From Neoarius graeffei (lineage: Eukaryota; Chordata; Actinopteri; Siluriformes; Ariidae): a stretch of DNA of 64,000 bases. Shown in pieces: positions 20,903 to 32,900 of this stretch. The position numbers and the translations under genes are program-made. Location: positions 44,060,198 through 44,124,197 of the forward strand of contig NC_083577.1 of NCBI RefSeq assembly GCF_027579695.1, given 5' to 3'. The notes below the pieces were generated by a model. The model did no database searches. It saw only the letters and a list, made by a program, of their open reading frames with translations, and was not told the origin of the DNA. The first letter of the stretch is position 1. Each line of letters begins with the position of its first letter.

Positions 20903-23900
20903 TCCAAGCTCATGTTTCACTCTCACTAGTGCTCTGTAAGGCTTTTTCCTGGTGATATTCGTTACACTTCTACCCGGCGTGAAGCACTCACAGTCATGTG
21001 GTTGTGACGTCATCGTAAACAAATCCGTTTTACTCATCCAGACGACTTCACAACAGCAACGTTGCCAGATCTTTCCACTCTGGAACCCGTTCTCAAAAAG
21101 ATTGCGTTTTGGGCACCCAAAACGCCGGTGCCGTGTGAAGCACTCACAGTCATGTGGTTGTGACGTCATCGTAAACAAATCCGTTTTACTCATCCAGACG
21201 ACTTCACAACAGCAACGTTGCCAGATCTTTCCACTCTGGAACCCGTTCTCAAAAAGATTGCGTTTTGGGCACCCAAAACGCCGGTGCCGTGTGGACGCCA
21301 GGCCTAAACGATAAGCAATTGTATCGGAGTCACCTGAATCCGTTGCCGTGTGGACAGGGCCTTAGATGGTCTAATGAGAATCAGATGTCATGTAACACTA
21401 GTAAATGTAAGGAACTAATAGTGCAGAAGAAATGTAATAATTATGTATATCAGCTTGTTAGTGATATCCCACAATGCAGTAGCTTACCTTTATTAGGAGT
21501 TACATTACAGAGTGATTTTAAATTTACATTACACACAAAGACTAAATTGACTAAGGCAAACAAATGTCTGCATGTATTAAGAACGCTTAGAAAAGAACAG
21601 CGTACTCAATTAGAAATTGATCACTTATTATTATCTCTTGTTTTGCCTTGTATTACATATGCTTTACCTGTTTATGGTGCGTCTGAATCTAGTCTTAATG
21701 TAGTTCAAAACTTTCTAGATAGATGTCATAAGCGCTGCTTCATATCGTATCCTATCTGTATTAAAACTTTTTTTTAGCAAAACAAGATTGTAAAATATAC
21801 AAGAAAGCACTGTCGATTGATAATCATCCGCAAGGCCTACCTCCCCGTCAAAAAAGAAAGCAAATATAATCTCTGTGGAACAAGATATGTAATGCCTAAT
21901 GTAAATACTGATCGTTTTAAAAATACTTTTGCAAATAGGCTACTTTTTAAACATTTAGCTTAACTTAGTATAGTATAAGTTTTTTAGGGCCCGAGCCCTA
22001 TGGGCGAAGGCCCTATTGTTCTTGTAAGAGTTCACTATTATTATTCTTCTTCCGTCTTCTTCTTCTTCTTCTTCTTCCGTCTTCTTCTTCTTCTTTATTT
22101 TTCTCTGCTGTTTGGCCATTTTCGGGGCGCTTGCCATGGGCGAAAACGCACGAAATTTGGCACCAGTTCCGAGAATTGGCACCGCTACTCAGAACCAGAA
22201 GCCCAAACTTGGCCGGGGCTCCGGGCCTCTATAGCGCCCCCTAAGTCGTTGTGATTTTGGCCTCCCGCATTAAGGTGCCTGGGTGCCATGTACTTTGTAG
22301 TAGTGGCATGCCATTTGGTACGCATATGTATCTCACTAAGCCGGACAAAAATGTAATGCCAATGCATTAGCCACGCCCAACAGGAAGTGAGGTAATTTCA
22401 CTTTTGTGCGAAATGCATGGCCACGAAGACGGCGCAACTCCTCCTAGACCGTTCATAGGAATGTCACCAAAATTGATAGGCTTCATCTACAGACATGGCT
22501 GACAAAAGTTACTAAATACGTTTCACGTAGGATAAACCGTTCAGAAGTTATACGTCAATCAATTTTCGATGCAAAATTTTACATGCTTAAAAATTCATAA
22601 CAAATCTTCTGATTGCTCAAAACTTCTCATACTTCACACGCTAATCACTCATTGGGCTTCTGACATGTTACCCAATTTCTGTGATATTTCGCCACTGGGG
22701 GCGCTATTTTTGGGCAAAATTTCCAATCTTTCCTCAAATTTGGTCAAACTTCACGGCCACCCTCTTACTACCGCCCATGTCATGTATTCCACATTTTGGA
22801 AATTTTCGTCCATGGGGGGCGCTGTTTTTGTCCGACGCAATTGCTCCAAAACGGGTTTTTGGTAAATAATTCCATAATGCTTTTCCTTCACACCACTACC
22901 TTGTGATAGTACGTTGCTGTTGTAGACACTTTTTTTTCCAACTCATAATCGCTCATGTACAGCACAGCGCCACCTACTGACATGGGAAAAACCAAAAAAT
23001 TTATTCTTCAAAAATCTATATCTCATCTTCTATTTACTCAATATACATCAAACTTCATACGCAAACTCTTCATAGCTCACCTGACGTCTACACCAAATTT
23101 TGTGCTCTTTCGCCCCTGGGGGTGCTGGTTATGGCAAAAATGATATTGCAGCTTCTGATCTGTCAAACTTGCCAAGCAAACTCTTTACAAGACCCTTATT
23201 GGGGCGCTTGCCATGGTCGACAACACACGAAATTTGGCTCCTTTTTCTTAGACTGCCACCGCTACTGAGAACCAGAAGCCCAGATCCAGGCGGGCCTCAG
23301 GGCCTCTATAGCGCCCCCTAACTCGTTGTGATTTTGGCCTCCCGCGTTAAGGTGCCTGGTTGCCATGGAGTTTGTAGTAGTGGCATGCCATTTGGTACGC
23401 ATATGTATCTCACTAAGCCGGACAAAAATGTAATGCCAATGCATTAGCCACGCCCAAAAGGAAGTGAGGTAATTTCACTTTTGTGCGAAATGCATGGCCA
23501 CGAACACGGCGCAACTCCTCCTAGACCGTTCATAGGAATGTCGCCAAAATTGATACACATGATCTACAGACATGGCTGACAAAAGTTTCTAAATACGTTT
23601 CACATTGCATAAACCGTTCAGAAGTTATACCTCAATCAATTTTCACTTCAAAATTTTACATGCTTAAAAATTCATAAATCTTCTAATTGCTCAAAACTGC
23701 TCATACTTCACACGCTAATCACTCATTGGGCTTCTGACATGTTACCCAATTTCTGTGATATTTCGCCACTGGGGGCGCTATTTTTGGGCAAAAAATCCAA
23801 TCTTTCCTCAAATTTGGTCAAACTTCACGGCCACCCTCTTACTACCTCCCATGTCATGTACACCACATTTTGGGAATTTTCATCCATGCGGGGGGCGCTG

Positions 23901-26900
23901 TTTTTGGCCGACGCAATTGCTCCAACACGGGTTTTTGGTAAATAATTCCATTATGCTTTTCCTTCACACCACTACCTTGTGGTAATGTCTCTTGCCGAAG
24001 AAGCTGTGGAAGGTATTTCGCGGGGACACATGCCCCCGCCCCCCTTGGCCGCTGGCGCGAGGGCCCGTCGAGGCCGCTTGCGGCTTTAATTTTCTTTCTT
24101 CTTATATGCTTATAATGTACCTTAGGATATGTATTTTTATCCTTTGACAATAAAGACAAAAAAAAAGATGGACAGTGGGGTGGTCTCTTCGATAGCCGTG
24201 CATGTGATGGTGTTGTACTTGGAGTAGAGCTCCTGGTAATGCTCCGCCCACCTCTCCATGTGTTTGCTCCGGTCAGTAATGACTTGCCCAGAGGCAGATT
24301 TGAGGGGAGCAGTCTTGATGATGCTTGGGCCAAGAGCTTTCTTCATGCCATCGTACATGGCTCGGACGTTGCCAAGGTCTGCCGATACCTGGATGTCCTG
24401 GCACAACTTCAGCCAGTACTAGTTGGCGCATCTCCTGGCAGTCCACTGGGCATTGCTTTGGGCTGTGCGTAAAGCAGCAAGCGTCTTCACTGAGGGCTCT
24501 CTATTGTAAGCAAGGAGAGCGGCTCGCTTGGCGGCAATGGCAGGCTCCATCTCGACAATCCCTGCCTCGAACCAGTCCTCATTCTTCCTCTCTCTCTTCC
24601 CGAAGGTGTCCGTGGCAGACCGGTACACAGCGTCGCGGATGTAGTTCCACCACGATGTGGCACTGTCGGTGGGGCAATCCTCGAGGACACCGTCGGTGAC
24701 TCTGGCAAAGCGCTCATGCAGTTCAGGCATTGACGTCCTGGCTGTATTTATACAGGGATGACCCTTCTGCTTGGAGCGGTGGATTTGTCTGGGGCGAAGA
24801 CATGCCTTGCTGACAACCAGGGAGTGGTCGGTGTCTCAGTCGGCACTATGGTAGCTGCGTGTGACAAGCACCTGGTTCAGTAAGGATCTTCTGGTGATGA
24901 CAAAGTCCAACTGGTGCCAGTGATGGGACCTGGGGTGCCTCCAGGACACCCTGTGGTGAGACTTGGTGGAGAAGGTGGTGTTGGTGAGGCAGAGGTCGTG
25001 GTAGGAGCAGAGCTCAAGCAGTCGCTGGCTGTTCTCGTTGAGCTTGCCGATGCCAAAGCGACCAATGCAGCAGGGCCAGGAGCTGTGGTCTGCACCTGGT
25101 CGGGAATTGAAGTTGCCGAGCAGGAACAGGTGCTCCTTTGCGGGAATCTTTTGAATCCTGGCCTCGAGCTCCTCGTAGAATGCATCCTTAGCCTCAGCTG
25201 TAGAGCAGAGTGTGGGGGTGTAGACACTAAGGATGTTCACTGGTCCAGAGGAGGTTGCGAGGCGGAGGGAGAGGATTCGTGCTGATCCTGCAGAAGGTGG
25301 TTCGATTGAGGACAGGAGCGAATTTCGCACTGTGAAACCTACACCTGCCATGCTCCACCCCGGACATCCACTCCGGAGATTACGGCTCTCTCATGCCAGC
25401 ACCAATCCGGATCCAGGACAGGAAATCCTTCTCACCCGTATTCACTTCCTGGTTTTCACTGCTGTGTATAAATAAGCCGTTCTCAGACTCTGACTTTGCC
25501 AGAACATCTCGTTTGCTTCTTTAGCCGTTTCTGTGCCTCTCTTGCTGTTCATGGTTATTCTCTCTAGTGACTTTTTTTCTTGTTCATGGTTTTTGCACTA
25601 GCATTCCTCTGGTTTATGGTGTTTTTTTGCACTAAGGGTTATTTCTGATTCATGGTTTCTTGCACTAAGGGTCTTTTCTTGTTCATGGTTTTTTGCACCA
25701 GCGTTTTTGTCTTTACCTGTCTCATGTTTTTGTCAAGTTGTTTGTCTCATTTTGTCCGGACTATTTTTGCCATTTGCTTTTTGTCCTGTTTGTTTACCTT
25801 TTTGCCATGCCCTTTCTTCCCTGAATTAAATCATATTATTTATTGGATTACTGTCTGTGTTCTGCTTGTGGATCCTAACTTCACCATACCTCCACCCACC
25901 CTAAGAGTACATTCTAGCCAACATGGATCCTTTGGAACTCACTCACCTGAGAACGGCCATCCAGCAGCAAGGGACTCTCCTCAGGACCCACCAACAAGAC
26001 TGACAACAAATTACCCAGAACCTCGCCACCCTGTCCAATGCACTCAACCTTCTCACCATGCAGATGCAGCACTGTCAAGCCGTGCCTACCCCTGCTCAGT
26101 CGTCTCCTACTTCAGCTCCTGCCACCGCCTTTCTCCATGAACCGAGACTTCCAGCGCCTCAGCCCTACGATGGAGAACCAGGTACTTGCAGATCGTTTTT
26201 GTCTCAATGCTCTTTGATCCTAGAGCTGCAACCTCTGGCCTTCCCCACAGAATGCTCCCGGGTAGCATATATAATCATGCTCCTCACCGGCAAGGCCAGA
26301 GAGTGGGGAACAGTGGTCTGGGATGCCAATGCACCCTTTTGTTCGTGTTTCAAGGATTTCTCCGAGGAGATGAGGTGAACTTTTGACTGTTCTCTGTCCG
26401 GCCAGGAGGTGGCCAGAGGGCTCATAGAGCTGCGGCAGGGGTCCCGGTCTACCTCAGGTTACGCCGTCGAGTTCCGGATGTTGGCGGCTTCATGCGGTTG
26501 GAACGAGAACGCCCAGATCGACGCATTCCTGCATGGCTTGTCCAACGCCATCAAGGATGAATTGGTATTGCGGGAACTGCCGTCAGACCTCTCCAGCTTC
26601 ATGGACCTCGCCAACTGCATCAACGCTCGGATCCAGCAATGGAGGAGAGAGAAGAACCACCCCAGACTCACCTCTTCTCCACCTCCCGCTGCATCCGTCA
26701 AACTCATGCAGGTAGACCGGGTTCGGGTATCAGCGGAGGAACTTGTTCTTGACATCCCTCTTACTGTCCTGACACTCAATGGCACCGGCTTGACCAGCAT
26801 CACCCACCTTACCGCCCCACTCACCCTAAGGATTTCCGGCAACCACTCAGAAACCATCCAGCTTCACGTCATGAACAACCCCCATGTACCCATCGTCCTA

Positions 26901-29900
26901 GGATTACCATGGTTAATGCAGGACAATCCCCACCTTAACTGGACTAATAACACCATCCTAGGCTGGAGTTCTTCTTGCCTGGCCTCCTGTCTGAACTCCG
27001 CTGTGCCTCCCGCCAAACCACCACAGCCCTCAGCCAGTGAGTTTCCCGACCTCTCTCATGTGCCTCTGGAATATCTGGACCTTAATCTAGTTTTCAGTAA
27101 GACCCAAGCAGTGTCCCTCCCTCCTCACAGACCCTACGACTGTGGTATTGACCACCTGCCCGGGACAGCGCCACCCAAGGGATGCCTCTACTCTCTTTCT
27201 CCTGCTGAAAGACAAGCCATGGAAAAGTACATCACCAAATCGCTGGCAGCTGGGATCATCCGCCCTTCCTCCTCCCCAGCAGGGGTGGGGTTCTACTTCA
27301 TCAAAAAGGACAAGTCATGCCGCCCCTGCATTGACTATCGGGTTCTCAATGCCATCATGGTCAAAAACTGCTACCCACTACCACTCATGACCATGGCCTT
27401 TGAACTACTCCAGGGAGCCAAGATATTCACCAAGCTAGATCTACACAATGCATACCATCTCATCAGGATCAGGGAGGGGGACGAGTGGAAGACAGCCTTT
27501 AACACCACCACTGGTCACTACAAGTACCTCATGGTTCCTTCCAGCCTGACCAACATGCCCGCAGTCTTCCAGGCACTCGTTAACGACGTCATAAGGGACT
27601 TCCTAAACATCTTCGTTTTCATGTACCTGGATGACATCTTGATCTTCTCCCACTCCCTGGAGGAACATCAGGGTCATGTCCGGCAGGTCCTCCAGCGCCT
27701 GCTAGAGAACAAGTTGTTCGTCAAGGCAGAAAAGAGCGAATTTCACCAGAGCTCTGTCTCATTTCTGGGATTTATCATTTCCCCAGCAAGGATCCAGACG
27801 GACCCCCTCAAGCTTGAGGCAGTTGCCAATTGGCCCACCCCATCTTCGAGACGAGAGCTCCAGTGCTTCCTAGGATTCACCAACTTCTACAGGTGCTTCA
27901 TTCACAACTTCAGCACGGTGGCTGGACCTCTCTCAGCCCTAACCTCGACCAAGACCCAATTCAAATGGGGGGAGGAAGCAGAGAAAGCCTTTTCCACGCT
28001 CAAGCACAGGTTTATCACAGCACCCATTCTCACCATACCCGATCCAACCAAGCAGTTTATTGTCGAGGTTGATGCTTCTGAGTCAGGGGTTGGAGCTATA
28101 CTTTCCCAGAGGGCCAGTGATGACAAGGTCCACCCATGCTCCTTCTTCTCCCACCGGCTATCCCCAGCCGAATGGAATTATGACATCGGCGACCGAGAAC
28201 GACTGGCTGTTAAACTAGCCTTGGAGGAGTGGAGGCACTGGCTCAAGGGGTTGGAGTTCCCCTTCCTAGTCTGGACCGACAATAAGAATCTGGAGTACCT
28301 CAAGTCTGCCAAGTGCCTTAATTCCCGTCAAGCCCGTTGGTCTCTCTTCTTCTCCCGGTTCAACTTCATGCTTTCCTACCGCCCAGGCTCCAAGAACAGC
28401 AAACCCGATGCCCTGTCCAGGATGCTCTCTTCCCACCAAGAGGAGTCCAAGCCGCCCAAGACCATCCTTCCTCCATGTTGCCTGGTGGGAGCTGCCATTC
28501 TAGAGGTTGAGACACTCGTGCAGAAGGCTCTAGAGCAGGACCCCGGTGAAGGTAACCCCAACAACATTCCTCCTAACCATCTGTTTGTTCCCAGTCCTGT
28601 ATGAACCCAGGTGCTGCAGTGGGGTCATGGCTCCAAGTTGGCTCGTCACACAGGAGATGCTCGAACCCTGGCACTCGTCCAACAGCGCTTCTGGTGGCCA
28701 TCCATCAAGGAAGACATCCAGGAGTTCGTGGCAGCCTGCGACACGTGCTCGGAACAAGACAGCCAATCGCCCCCCTGCCAGCTTGCTAAGACCCCTCCCG
28801 ATTCCTCATCAACCCTGGTCTCACATCACCCTGGACTTCATCACAGGACTCCCCAACTCAGGTGGCAACACATGCATCCTCACAGTTATCAACTGTTTCT
28901 CCAAGACAGTCCATTTCATTCCTCTGCCCAAGCTCCCCTCAGCCAAAGAAACTGCTGAACTGCTCATCCAGCACATTTTCCATCTACGTGGACTGCCCAC
29001 TGACAATTTCTGACCGTGGTCCTCGGTTCACTGCGCAATTCTGGAGGGCCTTCTGCAAACTCATCGGGGCCACCTGTAGTCTCTCCTCAGGCTTCCACCC
29101 ACAGACCAATGGCCAGGCAGAATGGGCGAGCCAGGCTTTGGAGGTTGCACTCAGGTGCATGGCATCCAGGGATGCCAGTTCTTGGAGTAAGTACCTACCC
29201 TGGATCGAGTACGCTCATAACACTCTTCCTTCATCTGCCACAGGTCTCTCACCCTTCCAGTGCTCCCTAGGTTACCAACCACCACTCTTCCCCAACCAAG
29301 AGGAGGAGGTCGCCATACCCTCTGCCCAGATCTTCATACGCCGCTGCAGGAGGACGTGGGCATTGGCCCAGAGAAAACTCATTTGCTCCGCCCTAGCATC
29401 CAAGAGGCAGGCCGACAAACACCGCTCTAAGGCGCCCACTTACCGGATGGGGCAACAAGTCATGCTCTCCACACGCCATCTGCCACTCAGAACTGTCTCC
29501 CGCAAGCTGGCTCCCAGGTACCTGGGACCCTTCCTCATCAAAAATGTAATCAACCCATGTTCCATCAGACTGGCACTACCACTCACCATGCGACGCATCC
29601 ACCCCACGTTCCACATGTCACAGCTTAAACCTCTGGTCTCTAGTTCTAGAGAGACGTGCCAAGCACATGCACACTTCACCAACACACTAGACGCATCAAC
29701 CAAAAAGTAATAAAATAAGAAATAATCCTAACCTATTGCCTGTTTTACTGAATGCGCAAAAGCGGCGCAGTAATGACGCACCAAACGCTCCTAGAAAAAA
29801 AATCAGGTGACCAACACAAATGTAAACGTGATGTCTTTCAGTTTTGTCCCCAGTAAAATATCAGTTATATAAATATTAAAATTAGAGGCTAAATTCATAA

Positions 29901-32900
29901 ATGAATTTCCATAGAGTTCACTAACATGTTTAGTAATTTAACTGGAATGTATAATCAGTGAACATCATAAAAAGTAATAAAATAAAAAATAATCCTAACC
30001 CATTGCCTGTTTTGCTGAATGCACAAAAGCGGCGCAGTAATGATGTACCAAATGCTCCAAGATAAATCAGGTGACCAACGCGGAAATACAGTCATATGAC
30101 TGACGCAAATCCTCAGCAGTAATGTAAAATCTGTCAAGGTGAATAAAATCCTGTGAATGGGGATATTTTATTGTCCTCTCACGGGTTTGTCATACGAATG
30201 TTCACTTGTGTCTGAATATCTTGTTGATCGAGTTGCAGTGAAGTCGCTCCACACTCCTCCTCCTCGCCTGTTGGGAACAGCTGCTGCTGTTCTGTGCAGT
30301 GAGCTGCATGCTGGTCAGCGCGGAGCCCTACAAGCCCAACTGGAGAAGCCTGGACGCCAGACTGCTGCCCAAATGGTACGACGAGGCCAAGTTCGGGGTG
30401 TTCGTCCACTGGGGGGTGTTTTCAGTACCGGCTTTCGGCAGCAAGTGGTTCTGGTGGAACTGGCAGCTCAAGTACATCCTGTTCATGCTGGAGAACTATC
30501 CTCCCGGATTCACATACGCAGAGTTCACAATAACATTAGTCAATGTGAGAGAGGCCTTTCATTGCTTAGAAGTTACCCTGGATTCCTTTATGACCTTGTG
30601 GACTATTACATGCCTTGCTCTTGGAATGATCTTTGTTGGTTGACCACTCCTGAGGAGGGTAAAAGTGATCTTGAATTTCCTCCATCTGTCTGACTGTGGA
30701 TTGGTGGAGTCCAGACTCTCTTGAGATGGTTTTCTAACCTTTTTGCAGCTTGATGCTCTTTTTCTGAGGACCTCAGAAATCGCGATTGTTTGTGCAATGA
30801 TATGCTTCCACAAACCTGAGCTGGGAATCCCGTGCCACATCTGCCGAGAGTGTAGCACCGATGGCACAGTGTCCAGCATCAAGACCTCATCCCTGGGGCC
30901 AGTAAAGACGGGTTTAAGCTCTTTGGGGGCGGTCTGTCACATCCACATGCATTGGTGTGTGCAACATACCATATTACACTCACGCGTGTTCTGTACAGCG
31001 CACGCCTCTAATGACTAGCACCTGCCTCAGATTAAGGCACAATCAGAGCGCACACAAAAAAGGATGTGGAGTACTCACTCACCTTCCAAAGTATTACATT
31101 GCTAGTCACTATTACCAAGTGTTCTTATCGTGTTATCTTCCTGGCTCCCTGATTCATAGTCTGTGTTCTGGTTTTAAACTTGACTAATCCTGTTTGTGCT
31201 TCGACCGACCTTCACCTGTTCTTCAATATTGATTCAGTCTGCCGTTTTGGACTATATGCCTGTTTATTGTTTCATTTATAATAAACACTCTCTTCCCACA
31301 CATACATCTGTCTCCTATCTTCCTGCACTCAGTGGCAGAATACTTTGTCCTGCTGACAGCACCTAGAAATGTGCACGCGATTAGATTCATATATTAGATT
31401 AAGCAATTGATATAAACACCCATATTACACAGTAAAGTTAATAATATTTTCTCCAAACTCTGCAAGGCATTTCCAGAATTATTGGGACCGTATGAAAAAT
31501 GCAACAACAAAAAAAAAAGAAAAAAAAAAAACAGTGATTTGTAAAGAATATTTAAACTATCACAACTTTTTTGGAATAGATTGTATGCCTTAATTTGAGA
31601 ATAAATGTACATAAACCCTGTCTACAACCCCGATTCCAAAAAAGTTGGGATGCTGTGTAAAACAAAGAAAAACAGAATGCGATTCAAATCATGGAAACCC
31701 TATATTTAATTGAAAATAGTACAAAGACAACATATCAAATGTTGAAACTTTCAACTCATTAAGTCAATTGGCAATAGGTCATTAACATGACTGGGTATAA
31801 AAAGAGCATCTTGGAGTGGCAGCGGTTCTCAGAAGTAAAGATAGGAAGAGGATCACCAATCCCCCTAATTCTGCGCCGACAAATAGTGGAGCAATATCAG
31901 AAAGGAGTTCGACAGTGTAAAATTGCAAAGAGTTTGAACATATCATCTACAGTGCATAATATCATCAAAAGATTCAGAGAATCTGGAAGAATCTCTGTGC
32001 GTAAGGGTCAAGGCCGGAAAACCATACTGGGTGCCTGTGATCTTCGGGCCCTTAGACGGCACTGCATCACATACAGGCATGCTTCTGTATTGGAAATCAC
32101 AAAATGGGCTCAGGAATATTTCCAGAGAACATTATCTGTGAACACAATTCACCGTGCCATCCGCCGTTGCCAGCTAAAACTCTACAGTTCAAAGAAGAAG
32201 CCGTATCTAAACATGATCCAGAAGCGCAGACGTCTTCTCTGGGCCAAGGCTCATTTAAAATGGACTGTGGCAAAGTGGAAAACTGTTCTGTGGTCAGATG
32301 AATCAAAATTTGAAGTTCTTTATGGATATCAGGGACGCCGTGTCATCCGGACTAAAGAGGAGAAGGACGACCCAAGTTGTTATCAGCGCTCAGTTCAGAA
32401 GCCTGCATCTCTGATGGTATGGGGATGCATTAGTGCGTGTGACATGGGCAGCTTACACATCTGGAAAGACACCATCAATGCTGAAAGGTATATCCAGGTT
32501 CTAGAGCAACATATGCTCCCATCCAGACGACGTCTCTTTCAGGGAAGACCTTGCATTTTCCAACATGACAATGCCAAACCACATACTGCATCAATTACAG
32601 CATCATGGCTGCGTAGAAGAAGGGTCCGGGTACTGAACTGGCCAGCCTGCAGTCCAGATCTTTCACCCATAGAAAACATTTGGCGCATCATAAAACGGAA
32701 GATATGACAAAAAAGACCTAAGACAGTTGAGCAACTAGAATCCTACATTAGACAAGAATGGGTTAACATTCCTATCCCTAAACTTGAGCAACTTGTCTCC
32801 TCAGTCCCCAGACGTTTACAGACTGTTGTAAAGAGAAAAGGGGATGTTTCACAGTGGTAAACATGGCCTTGTCCCAACTTTTTTGAGATGTGTTGTTATG

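Larger units (their letters stand above)
19125..21361. mobile_element. Harbinger-like MITE, copy c, expanded (TTA duplication)
   Basis: Same family and ends as 16669-17663, with TTA at 19122-19124 and 21362-21364. It is more than twice as long because it carries a 641-base foldback insertion (19306-19946), a tandem duplication (20076-20453), an expanded TC run, an (AAT)n run and a second tandem duplication (20980-21291). Confidence 0.8.
14545..24166 (+). mobile_element. LINE-B inserted into LINE-A, itself hit by four insertions
   Basis: Plus-strand non-LTR element between two copies of GATG (14541-14544, 24167-24170). It ends with AATAAA (24149-24154) and a short A tail. It includes an ORF start region with DVQPHPGPE (about 14815), endonuclease-like and RT sequence, and a 3' UTR. 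Insertions are at 16669-17663, 17761-18746, 19125-21361 and 21986-24090. Coding pieces on either side of each insertion continue the same protein. Confidence 0.82.
25923..29710 (+). mobile_element. Ty3/Gypsy (Sushi-like) retrotransposon, decayed
   Basis: Gag, RT-RNase H and integrase occur in the usual Ty3/Gypsy order on the + strand. Gag has two in-frame stops, the zinc knuckle and protease active site are missing, the integrase is frameshifted, and there is no recognisable 3' LTR after 29710. The Gag start [20 protein letters not shown] and following sequence resemble the Sushi-ichi type, the group related to domesticated vertebrate genes such as PEG10. Confidence 0.85.

Noticed and set aside
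20840-21193. Minus-strand ORF with a poly-Tyr run
   Set aside because: Produced by the (AAT)n microsatellite and the tandem duplication.
22050-22095. CRISPR-like short tandem units
   Set aside because: It is a (CTT)n microsatellite. No spacer-repeat structure was found anywhere in the window, which is eukaryotic.
30157-30693. 178-codon ORF overlapping the fucosidase fragment
   Set aside because: Wrong frame. The fucosidase homology is in the frame with EPYKPNW and FVHWG.
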